This document shows positions 19,458 through 29,191 of a stretch of DNA of 62,604 bases, piece by piece. The notes below the pieces were generated by a model. It saw only the letters and a list, made by a program, of their open reading frames with translations, did not search any database and had not been told where the DNA came from. The position numbers were made by a program, and so were the translations under genes. The stretch is taken from positions 1 through 62,604 of the forward strand of contig NZ_JAQRFI010000029.1 in assembly GCF_028598805.1 (NCBI RefSeq), read 5' to 3'. The DNA is from Xenorhabdus yunnanensis. GTDB lineage: Bacteria > Pseudomonadota > Gammaproteobacteria > Enterobacterales > Enterobacteriaceae. Positions within the stretch are counted from its first letter, which is position 1, and each line of letters opens with the position of its first letter.

Positions 19458-20108
19458 TCATCTTTCATTGAGTAGTTGGAATCCCAAGATCTGACAGAAT
19501 TTTTCCACCAGAACGGGTTGTACATCTTCAATGGTCACTCCCGTGACGAGGCCACTGAGTTGGATCATTTGCATTCCTGCATAACCACAAGGGTTTATGC
19601 GCAAAAATGGCTGTAAGTCCATTGCAATGTTCAGTGCCAGACCATGGAAAGAGCATCCTTTTCGGATACGCAGCCCAAGGGAACATATTTTGTTACCTGC
19701 GACATAAACTCCGGGGGCATCTGGACGGGCATACGCATCCACGCCAAAATGTGCCAGAGTTTCGATCACGGTATTTTCGATTGAAGTTACTAATTGACGA
19801 ACCCCAATTTTTGACCGTTTCAAGTCAATCAAAACATACATGACCTGTTGTCCTGGGCCATGATAGGTGACTTGCCCTCCCCTATCTGACTGGACGACAG
19901 GGATATCACCGGATGCAAGTACATGCTCGGCTTTACCGGCCTGACCTTGCGTAAACACTTTTTCATGTTGGACAAGCCAGATTTCATCAGGTGTTTCCGC
20001 AGTACGCTGTTCGGTAAACTGGTGCATGGCATCAGAAACCGGTTTGTAGGGTTGTATACCTAACTGGCGTAAAATAACGGTGTTATGTTGCAATGGGAAT
20101 TTCATCAT
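19458..20108 (-). CDS. lipB: Octanoyl-ACP:protein N-octanoyltransferase
   Basis: LipB moves octanoate from acyl carrier protein to lipoyl domains, the step before LipA. It has 216 residues. The catalytic cysteine is C174 in NPCGYAGM and the partner lysine K140 in [13 protein letters not shown]; the motif [11 protein letters not shown] is near 77-87. Two adjacent ATG codons can start it; no strong Shine-Dalgarno is seen. Divergent from the trkH-like gene, whose start is 167 bp away. Confidence 0.96.
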   Translation of the reverse strand: MMKFPLQHNTVILRQLGIQPYKPVSDAMHQFTEQRTAETPDEIWLVQHEKVFTQGQAGKAEHVLASGDIPVVQSDRGGQVTYHGPGQQVMYVLIDLKRSKIGVRQLVTSIENTVIETLAHFGVDAYARPDAPGVYVAGNKICSLGLRIRKGCSFHGLALNIAMDLQPFLRINPCGYAGMQMIQLSGLVTGVTIEDVQPVLVEKFCQILGFQLLNER

Positions 20109-20275
20109 TTGTTAACAAAAAGTGCCCGCCAGTATAACGCCGTAAGATGATTCCCACCAGTTTGAGAATACCTTAAAATAATAATATTGTTCATTAGACG
20201 AATGTATTTTTATTTTATGTTATCATAGTTATATATTTCGATAATATTTCCTTTAATCTCTGTTTGAGCTAACAG

Positions 20276-21736
20276 ATGGTCAAAAAAAACCAATTCCTGA
20301 TTGTTGGGCATCTTTGTAGTTTTCTGGTGCTCCTTTACAGTCTCTCAATGTTGTTGCCTATTTTTGTGGCTTTGTTTTATAAAGAAAAAAATGTTTTTGC
20401 TTTTTTTGATACATTTATCATCGGATTGGTTACAGGAGGTATTGGTTGGTACCTTACCCGTAAATCTAAAGCCCAGCCCAGTACGCAAGATGGATTTCTT
20501 ATCATTGTATTATTCTGGCTGTTGTTCTCGTTACTCAGTGCATTGCCTTTTATACTCGATAAAAATTTAAACATCAATTTGGTAGATGCGATGTTTGAAG
20601 GGATTTCAGGTATCACTACTACAGGTGCCACAGCACTGGATAATGTCTCAAGCTTGCCTAAATCCGTGCTCTATTATCGTGCTCAGCTCAATTTTATCGG
20701 TGGATTGGGTGTAGTCGTCCTTGCAGTTGCTATCCTGCCTTTACTGGGAATTGGTGGAGCTAAACTTTATCAGTCCGAAATGCCCGGACCCTTCAAAGAA
20801 GAACGATTGACTCCACGTCTTGCGGACAGTGCTAAAAGCTTGTGGACAATCTATTTGTTGTTGGGAACTCTATGTTCAATTAGTTTCTGGATCGCGGGAA
20901 TGTCGTGGTTTGATGCTATTTGTCATGGGATCTCAACAGTTGCTTTAGGGGGATTCTCTACCCGCAATGAAAGTCTTGGTTATTACCATAGCTCTGCTAT
21001 TGAAATGGTGGGAGGAATTTTTTCGATATTGTCGGCAATCAACTTTACACTCTATTTCATTGCACTAACGCGTTGGAGCTTAAAACCATTACTCAAAAAT
21101 GCTGAACTGCGATTTTTTTTGCTGGTGCTGGCGGTGGTAATTGGCATTATTTGGTTAGAATTATACCGTTTGAACATATATAGCATAAAAAATGCGTTTG
21201 TTCATAGTTTTTTCATGACCAGTTCCATGATGACTGATAATGGTCTGGCGGTTGCTGATTATGAAAAGTGGCCTCACCATACAATGTTGTTGTTGTTGGC
21301 AGTGAGCTTTTTTGGGGGGTGTGTGGGATCAACTTGTGGAGGTATTAAGGCTCTCCGTTTCATGATATTGGCAAAACAGAGCGCCAGTGAAATTAACCAG
21401 CTCATTCACCCAAACGCCATCTCAACGATTAAAATTGGCAAATCTGTGGTTCAGGAAAGAGTGCTGCGTTCTGTCTGGGGATTCTTCTTCCTCTATGTTT
21501 TTTTCAGCTGTTTCTTTATCTGGGCACTGAGCCTGCTGGGATATAATTTGGTGACTTCATTTGCTACCGTTGCGGCTTGTATTAATAACATGGGGATAGG
21601 ATACGGTGATACAGCACAAGGTTTTGGTAATCTTAAACCTATAGCAAAATGGATGATGTGTGCCGCCATGTTAATGGGGCGACTGGAAATTTACCCAATA
21701 CTTATTTTGTGCTCAAAAGCATTTTGGCGTTTTTGA
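20276..21736 (+). CDS. TrkH/TrkG-type potassium uptake membrane protein
   Basis: An ion-conducting subunit of a Trk-type K+ transporter, 486 residues, the usual length. Four pore-loop filters can be seen in order: TTTGAT near residue 118, LGGFSTR near 222, MTDNGLA near 322 and NNMGIGYGD near 440. The helix-rich GGLGVVVLAVAILPLLGIGG segment is also typical. It would need the regulatory subunit TrkA, encoded elsewhere. It is on the plus strand between lipB and ybeD, a place where E. coli has no such gene, so it is an insertion into conserved backbone and may be a second Trk channel. I leave the symbol open because trkH itself normally lies beside pepQ. Confidence 0.9.
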   Translation: MVKKNQFLIVGHLCSFLVLLYSLSMLLPIFVALFYKEKNVFAFFDTFIIGLVTGGIGWYLTRKSKAQPSTQDGFLIIVLFWLLFSLLSALPFILDKNLNINLVDAMFEGISGITTTGATALDNVSSLPKSVLYYRAQLNFIGGLGVVVLAVAILPLLGIGGAKLYQSEMPGPFKEERLTPRLADSAKSLWTIYLLLGTLCSISFWIAGMSWFDAICHGISTVALGGFSTRNESLGYYHSSAIEMVGGIFSILSAINFTLYFIALTRWSLKPLLKNAELRFFLLVLAVVIGIIWLELYRLNIYSIKNAFVHSFFMTSSMMTDNGLAVADYEKWPHHTMLLLLAVSFFGGCVGSTCGGIKALRFMILAKQSASEINQLIHPNAISTIKIGKSVVQERVLRSVWGFFFLYVFFSCFFIWALSLLGYNLVTSFATVAACINNMGIGYGDTAQGFGNLKPIAKWMMCAAMLMGRLEIYPILILCSKAFWRF

Positions 21737-21857
21737 GTGATTGGTAATTAAAAACATAATTAAATCAATATGTAATCGAATAATAATAGATAAACGGGCA
21801 CGTTTTTGAACATCCTTGCAAAGCCTTTTGGCATAAAGTTCCATTATTGGTGTTATT

Positions 21858-21876
21858 AATAATAATTCTCATTATT
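21858..21876 (+). promoter_or_regulatory. Candidate Fur box
   Basis: The 19-bp sequence matches 14 positions of the Fur consensus GATAATGATAATCATTATC, and is near-symmetrical. It lies 87 bases before a decayed siderophore-interacting-protein gene, a typical Fur target. The site seems to have outlived the gene. Confidence 0.6.
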
Positions 21877-21962
21877 ATATTGGTTTGGGCTATTGATTGA
21901 TTTAATTTGTATAATATTTTATCAATCAAGAGAATGACAAACCTGTTTGTTAATATAATATT

Positions 21963-22315
21963 ATGTCTTCAACTTACTCTATTTTTAACTTGTTCTTGAA
22001 AGAACGAATCACTGTATCACCATCTATGTTGCGTTGTGTTTTTGAAGGTTCAGAGGTGCATAAAAGGCGACGATACGCACCGGATCAACGTATAAAGCTA
22101 TTATTTCCCCAGCAAAATAATCCTTCACTACAGGTAAAAGAGGAGAAAGAGCTGAAAATGGAAATCAGGCTAACCATTTTTACGCTTGGGTTGCAACAGA
22201 ATCATCTGCTGTAAATAATCTGCGCCGTTATTTGCTTCAGGAGCGTCATTTAGATCGAACATTAATTAATTTTATGGCGTATTGGGCCAGATCTCCGAGA
22301 GATAGCCATTCCTGA
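21963..22315 (+). pseudogene. Siderophore-interacting protein (ViuB family), decayed
   Basis: Two short remnants in different frames resemble the ends of a siderophore-interacting FAD-binding reductase. The first, from ATG 21963, reads through a segment ending YAPDQRIKLLFPQ, like the N-terminal FAD domain. The second frame, with NQANHFYAWVATESSAVNNL from 22163, resembles the C-terminal NAD-binding part, with the family's AGESSA-like turn and a final YW. It stops at 22315. The frames differ by two, and about half of the usual 250-270 residues, the middle, is gone. A Fur box upstream supports the identification. The function, release of iron from ferric siderophores, must be lost here. Confidence 0.7.
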
Positions 22316-22337
22316 ATTACCTTAAGAACAAATGTTA

Positions 22338-22376
22338 TGATGTGTGGCTGTCTGTTTAACCGACAGCCATACATCA
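22338..22376. other. 15-bp hairpin between the pseudogene and ybeD
   Basis: Arms TGATGTGTGGCTGTC and GACAGCCATACATCA pair over 15 bp with one G:U-type mismatch, around a 9-nt loop. It lies between convergent units and is a likely end of the ybeD transcript, but has no U-tract. Confidence 0.6.
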
Positions 22377-22417
22377 GCCAATTGCATAACTCTGGAGCTA
22401 TCGATACGGTTGATGAA

Positions 22418-22681
22418 TTACAGCACAACGCGTACCAATTCCAGTGCTCCCAATTCCTCATACAAAGTTTCAACTTGTTCAATGTGCGTCGCATTGATGG
22501 TAATGGAAACAGAGTGGTAATTGCCTTTGCTGCTTGGTTTAACGGCAGGAGAGTAATCGCCCGGGGCATGGCGCTGAACTACTTCAATAACTTGATCCAC
22601 TAGCTCAGGTTGAGCTAACCCCATTACTTTGTAGGTGAATGAGCAAGGAAACTCAAGCAGTTCATTTAATTTTGTTTTCAT
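22418..22681 (-). CDS. ybeD: YbeD family protein (DUF493)
   Basis: An 87-residue protein with an ACT-like ferredoxin fold, universally placed near lipB and dacA in gammaproteobacteria. The start [21 protein letters not shown] and the motif [19 protein letters not shown] are conserved. In E. coli the role is unclear; it has been considered a regulatory domain because the fold often binds small ligands. It is downstream of dacA on the same strand across 126 bp that contains a hairpin. Confidence 0.93.
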   Translation of the reverse strand: MKTKLNELLEFPCSFTYKVMGLAQPELVDQVIEVVQRHAPGDYSPAVKPSSKGNYHSVSITINATHIEQVETLYEELGALELVRVVL

Positions 22682-22702
22682 GGGCGCTCCTAAAATATAA
22701 TT

Positions 22703-22731
22703 GCCACGGCATATGATTGATTTGCCGTGGC
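22703..22731 (-). terminator. Candidate terminator of dacA
   Basis: A perfect 9-bp stem GCCACGGCA / TGCCGTGGC with an 11-nt loop lies 77 bases past the dacA stop. On the minus strand it is followed by AATTATATTTTA, a weak U-rich stretch. Confidence 0.65.
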
Positions 22732-22807
22732 GTGATAATTTTCTAACGATATTTAATTAATATAAGGCTCAATGCTTGGTTTTCAAGCTAACTTAGCTTT
22801 CAAGAGA

Positions 22808-24046
22808 TCAACCGAACCAGTGATGGAACATCAGTCGGATATAGTCGATCATGCGGCTGAAGAAGCCACCTTCTTTCACTTCGTTCATTACGACCAATGG
22901 ACGTTGTTCAATGGTTTTACCATCAAGCTGGAAGTTGATAGTTCCAACAACTTGGTTTTTAGTGAGTGGTGCATGCAGTTCGGTATTGTTCAATACATAG
23001 CTGGCTTTCAGATCTTTCAAACGGCCACGGGGGATTGTTAGGTAAACATCTTTGTCAACGCCCAGTTGAACTTTATCGGTATCACCAAACCAAATCGGTT
23101 CTGATGCAAATTCTTTACCGACTTGCAATGGTGAGACAGTTTCGAAGAAACGGAAGCCCCACGTCAGTAATTTTTTGCTGTCGGTTTCACGACCCTTGAA
23201 GGTTGGGCTGCCCATTACAGCAGAAACCAGACGCATATTGCCTTCGGTCGCTGAAGAAACAAGGTTGTATCCCGCGCCGCTGGTGTGGCCTGTTTTAATA
23301 CCGTCAACATTCAGGCTCTTATCCCATAGCAAGCCATTACGATTAGGCTGGCGAATATTGTTGTAAGTAAAATCTTTTTCTTTGTAGATAGAATATTCAT
23401 CCGGCACATCGCGGATTAGTGCCTGACCAATCAATGCCATATCACGGGCAGAGCTGTATTGGCCGTGGGCATCAAGGCCATGAACAGTTTGAAAATGTGT
23501 ATTTTGTAGCCCTAAGCTTTGCACATATTTATTCATCAAGTTGACGAATGCATCCTGGCTACCTGCCACATAGTCTGCCATGGCGACACAGGCATCGTTG
23601 CCAGATTGCAAGTTGATACCACGGGAGAGCATGGCAACAGAAACTTGGTCGCCGGGTTTTAAAAACATTAAGGATGAGCCTTTAAACACTGGATTACCCG
23701 TAGCCCAAGCATCTTTACCTACGGTAACAATATCATTCTGGCCGATTTTCCCTGATTTAATGGCCTGACCAATGACGTAGCTGGTCATCATTTTGGTCAG
23801 ACTTGCGGGATCGCGGCGGATATCTGCATTTTTTTCAGCCAATATTTTTCCTGAGTTGTAATCAATCAGAATATAGGCTTCTGAATCCAGTTCTGGTACA
23901 CCGGGGATCATGGTTTTGAAATTATCACCAGCATTGGCGAATGTGGAAACGCTGGCGGTCAGAGCAAGGCCTAAAGTGGCACTTTTAATAAAACGGGAAG
24001 TAACTATGTATTTAGTAACTACGTATTTAGTAACTATGTATTTCAT
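22808..24046 (-). CDS. dacA: D-alanyl-D-alanine carboxypeptidase PBP5
   Basis: PBP5 removes the terminal D-alanine from peptidoglycan pentapeptides and helps keep normal cell shape. It is anchored to the inner membrane by a C-terminal amphipathic helix, here [13 protein letters not shown]. The penicillin-binding motifs are in order: SLTK (S82-K85), SGN (148-150) and KTG (from K251). The protein is 412 residues. Its signal peptide is unusual: the first 16 residues consist of a start Met and three copies of a five-residue unit ([15 protein letters not shown]), encoded by a 15-bp tandem repeat, before a normal hydrophobic core and an ANA cleavage site near residue 39. No downstream ATG would leave a normal signal, so the repeat is probably translated. 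Confidence 0.96.
   Translation of the reverse strand: MKYIVTKYVVTKYIVTSRFIKSATLGLALTASVSTFANAGDNFKTMIPGVPELDSEAYILIDYNSGKILAEKNADIRRDPASLTKMMTSYVIGQAIKSGKIGQNDIVTVGKDAWATGNPVFKGSSLMFLKPGDQVSVAMLSRGINLQSGNDACVAMADYVAGSQDAFVNLMNKYVQSLGLQNTHFQTVHGLDAHGQYSSARDMALIGQALIRDVPDEYSIYKEKDFTYNNIRQPNRNGLLWDKSLNVDGIKTGHTSGAGYNLVSSATEGNMRLVSAVMGSPTFKGRETDSKKLLTWGFRFFETVSPLQVGKEFASEPIWFGDTDKVQLGVDKDVYLTIPRGRLKDLKASYVLNNTELHAPLTKNQVVGTINFQLDGKTIEQRPLVVMNEVKEGGFFSRMIDYIRLMFHHWFG
23999..24043 (-). repeat. Three 15-bp tandem repeats in the dacA signal peptide
   Basis: Three contiguous copies of AAATACATAGTTACT (minus strand); the middle copy differs at one base. They encode [10 protein letters not shown] and KYIVT right after the start codon. 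Confidence 0.93.
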
Positions 24047-24170
24047 GATTGATTAGATAACATCCGTGAGCGAAGGATTGATAATAAATGACATAATAAC
24101 AAATGCAAAAAAAGCTGACATTAAACAAAATTGAGGGGGATGAAGGTTTACACTTTTTCACCCGTCTTCT

Positions 24171-24209
24171 GTTCGCAACAAATGTTCGCAACAAATGTTC
24201 GCAGCAAAT
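24171..24209. repeat. Three 13-bp tandem repeats between dacA and rlpA
   Basis: Two identical units GTTCGCAACAAAT and a third with one change (GTTCGCAGCAAAT). They lie 125 bases upstream of the dacA start, in its promoter region or the rlpA 3' end. Confidence 0.92.
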
Positions 24210-24214
24210 TTTAT

Positions 24215-24257
24215 TTGCCTGCTGACAGTAATGAAATATGTCAATATCAGCAGGCAA
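24215..24257. other. Hairpin with 11-bp arms between rlpA and dacA
   Basis: TTGCCTGCTGA (24215-24225) pairs with TCAGCAGGCAA (24247-24257) around a 21-nt loop. Probably the 3' end of the rlpA transcript; there is no T-tract. Confidence 0.55.
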
Positions 24258-24272
24258 TGGTGCTATTTATCG

Positions 24273-24308
24273 CGATGGTATTTCATGAATCGATGGTATT
24301 TCCTGAAT
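24273..24308. repeat. Two 18-bp tandem repeats at the rlpA stop codon
   Basis: The units CGATGGTATTTCATGAAT and CGATGGTATTTCCTGAAT differ at one base. The second copy reaches the first base of the rlpA stop. Confidence 0.9.
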
Positions 24309-25213
24309 CAGGGAGCAACAATAAAAGAGGATTGGTGCATCTGATCCGTTAATTTTTTTTGTAGTTCCGTAGCTTGCTGGCGGCTATTGAATGGCCCTAA
24401 TTGGACGCGATAGATATTACCAAATTGGATGATACGCCCTTGTACGTTAAAACGCTGGCTCAATGACTGTTGCCACTCTTTGGCTTTTTGTTCAACGCTG
24501 ACTGCTCCTACTTGTACCATATAACCATTTGTCGATTCAGGAGCAGGTGATGTAGTTGCAGGAGGTAACGTGACAGACTGGCCTGTTATATTTCCAGAAA
24601 GGTTTTTTTCAGCCGATGATTGTGAACCAATATCGGGTCTGTCAGGTAAAGCAAAGCTCTGTTTAACAATCGTTGAGCCAACCGTTCCCAAACCAGATAG
24701 TGAACCATCAGGTGAAATCAGAATACCATCCAATTTCACTTTACTTTGTGGCATCAAATTGAGTCGTTCTGCTGCTGCACGAGATAATTCAATGATTTTT
24801 CCTTGCTTATTGTAAGGGCCCCGATCATTGATTCTGACAACCATCATGCGTCCATTGCTTAAATTGGTGACACGAACATAACTTGGAATAGGTAACGTCG
24901 GGTGTGCGGCGGTTAAAGCATAAGGACTGGCTTGTTCACCAATTGTTGTCAGTTTTCCATTGGACTCTTCACTGAACCAACTGGCATAACCTGTCTGGGT
25001 AAAGTGAGCAGGGTTTTGCACTATGTGATATGTTTGCCCATCCCGCTGATAGTCTTGATTGGCGCTTGGATGATAAGGTTCATATTGAGGCTCTGCACCC
25101 AAAACATCACGAGTTGGAATTGGGGGAAGAGAAGATGTCTGATTATTGCCTGTTGTAGTACAACCTGAAATCAGTATTGCTACGATGCTAAGTATAAGCC
25201 ACTGTTGACGCAT
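24308..25213 (-). CDS. rlpA: Septal ring lytic transglycosylase-like lipoprotein RlpA
   Basis: An outer-membrane lipoprotein located at the division septum; in Pseudomonas it cleaves glycan strands lacking stem peptides, while the E. coli protein's activity is uncertain. It has 301 residues. The signal ends in the lipobox LISGC (cysteine 18). A double-psi beta-barrel domain lies at about 72-165, with the catalytic-type segment ASWFSEESNGKLTT and DRGPYNKQGKIIELS. After a Ser/Thr/Pro-rich linker, the C-terminal SPOR domain (about 228-300) has the GYMVQVGAVS start that binds denuded peptidoglycan. It is 12 bp downstream of mrdB and shares its operon. Confidence 0.94.
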   Translation of the reverse strand: MRQQWLILSIVAILISGCTTTGNNQTSSLPPIPTRDVLGAEPQYEPYHPSANQDYQRDGQTYHIVQNPAHFTQTGYASWFSEESNGKLTTIGEQASPYALTAAHPTLPIPSYVRVTNLSNGRMMVVRINDRGPYNKQGKIIELSRAAAERLNLMPQSKVKLDGILISPDGSLSGLGTVGSTIVKQSFALPDRPDIGSQSSAEKNLSGNITGQSVTLPPATTSPAPESTNGYMVQVGAVSVEQKAKEWQQSLSQRFNVQGRIIQFGNIYRVQLGPFNSRQQATELQKKLTDQMHQSSFIVAP

Positions 25214-25225
25214 GAAACTTCTTCC

Positions 25226-26338
25226 TCATAAACTTTTGGACAATAACTTACGATGCGTGTGTATTGACATAATAATGCCGAACCCCGCCATTAAGACAAT
25301 TAGTGCTGAGCCCCCATAACTAATCAATGGCAGGGGAACGCCGACTACTGGTAGGATACCGCTTACCATGCCGATATTTACAAAGATATAAACAAATAAA
25401 ATCAGTATCAGCCCTCCGACTATTACCCGGCCAAAGGTATTTTGCGCTTTGGCTGCAATAAACAAACCACGCATAATGATCAGTAAGTAGAGTCCGAGCA
25501 ACACCAGAATGCCTATCATCCCTAATTCTTCAGACAGAACAGCAAAAATAAAGTCGGTATGTCGCTCCGGCAGGAATTCTAACTGTGACTGAGTGCCTTG
25601 TAGCCAGCCTTTTCCAGATATCCCACCTGAGCCAATGGCAATTTTAGATTGAATGATATGGTAGCCTTTACCCAATGGGTCACTTTCTGGATCTAATAGC
25701 ATCATAACGCGGGCGCGTTGGTAGTCATGCATCAGGAAGAACCATAATATTGGAATGAAACAGGCAAGCAGTAAAACGGCAACGCCAATTAACTTCCAGT
25801 TCATTCCTGCCAAAAACAGGATGAATAACCCAGAAGCGGCAACCAGAATAGATGTTCCTAAATCGGGTTGTGCTGCTACCAATAGAGTAGGGACAAAGAT
25901 CAAAACCAGCGCAATACCCGTGTTTTTCAGTGAAGGTGGGCAGAGATCCCGATTCATAAAACGAGCCACCATCAAGGGAACGGCGATTTTGGCAATTTCT
26001 GATGGCTGGAAGCGAACAATACCCAAATCCAGCCAGCGTTGCGCGCCTTTACTAATCTGCCCAAAAACATCAACGAGGATTAGCAGGATGACGCAGCCAA
26101 TATAGAGATAAGGTGCCCAATTTTCGTATATGCGTGGAGGAATCTGAGCCAAAACGAACATCACTATGAGGCCTATGATGACCTGTCCGATTTTACGTTC
26201 CATCATATCAATGTCTTGACCACTGGCACTCCACATAATGAAAAGACTGTAAGCCAGTAATGCCAGAACGCACAGTAGTAATGGAATATCTATATGTAGT
26301 CGGGTCCAGAAAGGAACCTTATTTTGTGAGTCTGTCAT
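25226..26338 (-). CDS. mrdB: Rod shape-determining glycosyltransferase RodA (MrdB)
   Basis: RodA is a SEDS-family peptidoglycan polymerase that works with PBP2 in the elongasome. It is 370 residues, exactly the E. coli length, with ten predicted helices. The conserved [10 protein letters not shown] segment, the periplasmic loop with [23 protein letters not shown] and the late [13 protein letters not shown] motif are intact. The frame can be read from a TTG at 26350 that overlaps mrdA, but the ATG at 26338, 8 bases after the mrdA stop, gives [11 protein letters not shown] and fits E. coli. It stands between mrdA and rlpA in one operon. Confidence 0.96.
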   Translation of the reverse strand: MTDSQNKVPFWTRLHIDIPLLLCVLALLAYSLFIMWSASGQDIDMMERKIGQVIIGLIVMFVLAQIPPRIYENWAPYLYIGCVILLILVDVFGQISKGAQRWLDLGIVRFQPSEIAKIAVPLMVARFMNRDLCPPSLKNTGIALVLIFVPTLLVAAQPDLGTSILVAASGLFILFLAGMNWKLIGVAVLLLACFIPILWFFLMHDYQRARVMMLLDPESDPLGKGYHIIQSKIAIGSGGISGKGWLQGTQSQLEFLPERHTDFIFAVLSEELGMIGILVLLGLYLLIIMRGLFIAAKAQNTFGRVIVGGLILILFVYIFVNIGMVSGILPVVGVPLPLISYGGSALIVLMAGFGIIMSIHTHRKLLSKSL

Positions 26339-26346
26339 GGCTTTAT

Positions 26347-28260
26347 TCAATTAGCTGGTGTCCTAATGGCTTGTGTTCGGATCGTGTTTACTCCTGTTGC
26401 GGCAGGGGAGATATTTTTGTTATCCCTGAGCAAAATATGATCCAAAATTTGACGAACGATAGTGCCGACAGGCGGCCCGGAACCACCATTTTCAAGAATA
26501 ATAGAAATGGCAACTGTCGGGTTATCATAAGGCGCAAAGGCAATCATCAGCTTATGGTCACGTAAGTGCTCAGCAAGTTTGCTTGCATTATAGGTTTCAT
26601 AACTGAAAACCTGAGCAGTACCTGATTTCGCGGCTGCTTTATAAGGTGTACCAGCAAAGGACCTGCGAGCTGTACCATTTGGGGCATTGGCAACCCCATA
26701 CATGCCATCTTTAGCAATTTCCCAATGCCCAGAGTGAATATCTCCGATAGGTTCACTGACTGGGGGATGATAAGGTTGCATTTCGCCATTTACGCGAGTA
26801 TTCAGCAAGAAATGGGGTGTTTTCACCTCGCCATCATTAATCAGGATCATTAGGGCTTTTACCATCTGCATCGGAGTTGCAGTCCAGTATCCTTGACCGA
26901 TACCAACGGAGATCGTATCACCTTGATACCATGGTTTTTTATAGCGTTTGGACTTCCATTCACGGGTGGGCATATTGCCCTGATTTTCTTCTTTTAAATC
27001 AATACCTGTAAATTGACCATAACCAAATTTTGTCATCCATTCGGACATTTTATCGATGCCCATCTCATAGGCGACTTGATAGAAAAAAGTATCCGCTGAT
27101 TCGACAATCGCTTTATGTACATTCAGCTTGCCATGTCCCCAGCGTTTCCAATCACGGTAACGTTTCTCTGAGTTTGGTAGCTGCCACCAACCGGGATTAT
27201 TTGTCGTGGTGTTCTTTGTAATGACATCACTGCTGAGAGCTGCAACGGCAATAAAAGGCTTCACTGTTGATGCAGGTGGATAAGCACCTTGCGTAGCCCG
27301 GTTAATTAAGGGGCGATTTGGGTCGTTGAGCAGGAATTTATAGTCCTTGCTCGAAATACCATCGACAAATAGATTCGGATCGTAGCTTGGGTTGGATACC
27401 ATAGCTAAAACCTCTCCGGTACGGGGATCGGTAACAACAACACCTGCACGGCTGGTTGTCAGTATCTCTTCAATATAGTTTTGCAGTTCTAAATCGATTG
27501 ACAAGTAAATATCTTTTCCGGCCTGTGGTGATTGTTCTTGTAGTTGGCGGATCACTTTACCTCGGTTGTTGACTTCGACCTCTTCATAACCCGGTTTACC
27601 ATGCAGGATAGATTCATAATAACGTTCAATGCCCAGTTTCCCGATATCATGGGTAGCTTTGTAGTTTGAAAAAATTCCTTCTTTTTCCAATCGTTCTACA
27701 TCCTTATCGTTGATTTTGGCAACGTAGCCGATCACATGGGTGAGGGCGGAACCATAAGGATAATAGCGACGTTGGTAACCTTTGATTTCCAGCCCTGTAA
27801 AGCGGTATTGATTGACTGAAAACCGAGCAACCTGAACTGGGGTCAGTGAAGTTTTAAGAGGAACAGCAGCAAAACGACGTGCGCGTTGACGTTCTTTTTT
27901 GAAAGTTTCAATGTCTTCATCAGTGAGTCCAACGATAGAGCGCAGTTCATTTAATGTCTTATCAAGATCAGCAACTTTTTGTGGCACAATTTCTAACTGA
28001 TAAATGGTTCGGTTAGTTGCCAGTGCTGTGCCATTGCGGTCATAAATGATGCCCCGGCTTGGGGCTATGGAAACGATCTTAATGCGATTTCCATTCGATC
28101 GAGTCTGGTAATCTTCGTGGCGTATGATCTGGAGATTATAGAGATTGGCAATTAAGATGCCGGTCAAAATAATAATGCCTATAAACGCCACGAGTGCGCG
28201 GCGTATAAATAGAGCCGATTCAGCCGAGTGATCGCGAAAAGGCGTTCGTTTATTCTTCAT
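26347..28260 (-). CDS. mrdA: Penicillin-binding protein 2 (MrdA)
   Basis: The class B transpeptidase of the elongasome, which crosslinks lateral-wall peptidoglycan with RodA. With the ATG at 28260 it has 637 residues (E. coli 633). A short cytoplasmic tail ([11 protein letters not shown]) and one membrane helix precede the dimerisation domain. Active-site motifs are STVK with the nucleophile at S331, SAD within [10 protein letters not shown], and KSGTAQ. A GTG at 28278 would add six residues, but the ATG aligns with the E. coli start. It is downstream of rlmH with an 18- to 36-bp gap and upstream of mrdB. Confidence 0.96.
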   Translation of the reverse strand: MKNKRTPFRDHSAESALFIRRALVAFIGIIILTGILIANLYNLQIIRHEDYQTRSNGNRIKIVSIAPSRGIIYDRNGTALATNRTIYQLEIVPQKVADLDKTLNELRSIVGLTDEDIETFKKERQRARRFAAVPLKTSLTPVQVARFSVNQYRFTGLEIKGYQRRYYPYGSALTHVIGYVAKINDKDVERLEKEGIFSNYKATHDIGKLGIERYYESILHGKPGYEEVEVNNRGKVIRQLQEQSPQAGKDIYLSIDLELQNYIEEILTTSRAGVVVTDPRTGEVLAMVSNPSYDPNLFVDGISSKDYKFLLNDPNRPLINRATQGAYPPASTVKPFIAVAALSSDVITKNTTTNNPGWWQLPNSEKRYRDWKRWGHGKLNVHKAIVESADTFFYQVAYEMGIDKMSEWMTKFGYGQFTGIDLKEENQGNMPTREWKSKRYKKPWYQGDTISVGIGQGYWTATPMQMVKALMILINDGEVKTPHFLLNTRVNGEMQPYHPPVSEPIGDIHSGHWEIAKDGMYGVANAPNGTARRSFAGTPYKAAAKSGTAQVFSYETYNASKLAEHLRDHKLMIAFAPYDNPTVAISIILENGGSGPPVGTIVRQILDHILLRDNKNISPAATGVNTIRTQAIRTPAN

Positions 28261-28296
28261 CCCATTACCAGAATTCACGGTATTAGATTACCCAAT

Positions 28297-28767
28297 TTAT
28301 TCCCGATGATAAGGGTGGTTAGTAGTGATGCTCCATGCTCGATAAAGGCTCTCCGCAACCAGAACCCGGACAAGAGGATGTGGCATGGTTAAAGGAGAAA
28401 GTGACCAGCTTTGTTCCGCTGCTGCTTTGCAGGCTGGTGCCAAACCTTCAGGGCCACCAATCAACAGACTGACATTTCTGCCATCCAGCTTCCAGCGTTC
28501 AAGCTGTTGTGCCAACTGCGGAGTATCCCAGCGAGAGCCTGGAATATCCAATGTCACAATACGGTTGCCTTTACCAACCGTGGCTAGCATCTGTTCACCT
28601 TCTTTTTCCAGAATTCGCTTGATGTCAGCATTTTTGCCTCGTTTTCCCGCTGGAATTTCAATGAGCTCAAAAGGCATATCCTTGGGAAAACGGTTCAAAT
28701 AATCCATGAAGCCGGTCTGTACCCAGTCCGGCATTTTTGTTCCTACAGCAACCAGTTGTAACTTCAA
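28297..28767 (-). CDS. rlmH: 23S rRNA pseudouridine 1915 N3-methyltransferase
   Basis: RlmH is a homodimeric SPOUT methyltransferase that modifies pseudouridine 1915 in helix 69 of 23S rRNA on the 70S ribosome. It is 156 residues, one more than E. coli. The SAM-binding knot shows [11 protein letters not shown] near residues 100-110, and the C-terminus ends with the conserved YHRE. It overlaps nothing but follows rsfS by two bases, so both are coupled; mrdA follows. Confidence 0.97.
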   Translation of the reverse strand: MKLQLVAVGTKMPDWVQTGFMDYLNRFPKDMPFELIEIPAGKRGKNADIKRILEKEGEQMLATVGKGNRIVTLDIPGSRWDTPQLAQQLERWKLDGRNVSLLIGGPEGLAPACKAAAEQSWSLSPLTMPHPLVRVLVAESLYRAWSITTNHPYHRE

Positions 28768-28769
28768 AC

Positions 28770-29087
28770 TCAGCTCCAGAGTTTTTCCAGTTCGTACATA
28801 CGGCGGCTGTCTTCTTGCATAACATGGACCATGATTTCGCCGAGATCCACGACTATCCAGTCTGAAATACCTTGCCCTTCAACGCCTAGAGGCATGATGC
28901 CTGCTTGGCGGCAATCATCTACCAGGTTATCTGCCACAGACATCAAGTGGCGGTTTGATGTTCCGGTGCAGATAACCATGCAGTCAGTAATGCTGGATTT
29001 TCCGCGAACATCGATAGAAACAATATCCTGTGCTTTGGAATCTTCAAGTTTATCAATAACAAATTGTTGTAGTTCTGTGCCTTGCAA
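28770..29087 (-). CDS. rsfS: Ribosomal silencing factor RsfS
   Basis: RsfS binds ribosomal protein L14 and prevents joining of the subunits when nutrients are scarce. The product of 105 residues equals the E. coli length. Conserved blocks are [18 protein letters not shown] and [18 protein letters not shown]. The frame is open further upstream, to a start at 29144, but the TTG at 29087 is preferred. It gives [13 protein letters not shown], aligns with the start of E. coli RsfS, and has AAGGTGAT 6 bases upstream. It sits between nadD and rlmH on the minus strand. Confidence 0.93.
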   Translation of the reverse strand: MQGTELQQFVIDKLEDSKAQDIVSIDVRGKSSITDCMVICTGTSNRHLMSVADNLVDDCRQAGIMPLGVEGQGISDWIVVDLGEIMVHVMQEDSRRMYELEKLWS

Positions 29088-29191
29088 AAGGATCACCTTT
29101 ATTTCATAAAATTGGTTAAGTAACGCAGAATAATAGCACGCCAATCTCTATAAAAGTAAGCGAGTTAGCTGCAAATAACCACATGATTTCG

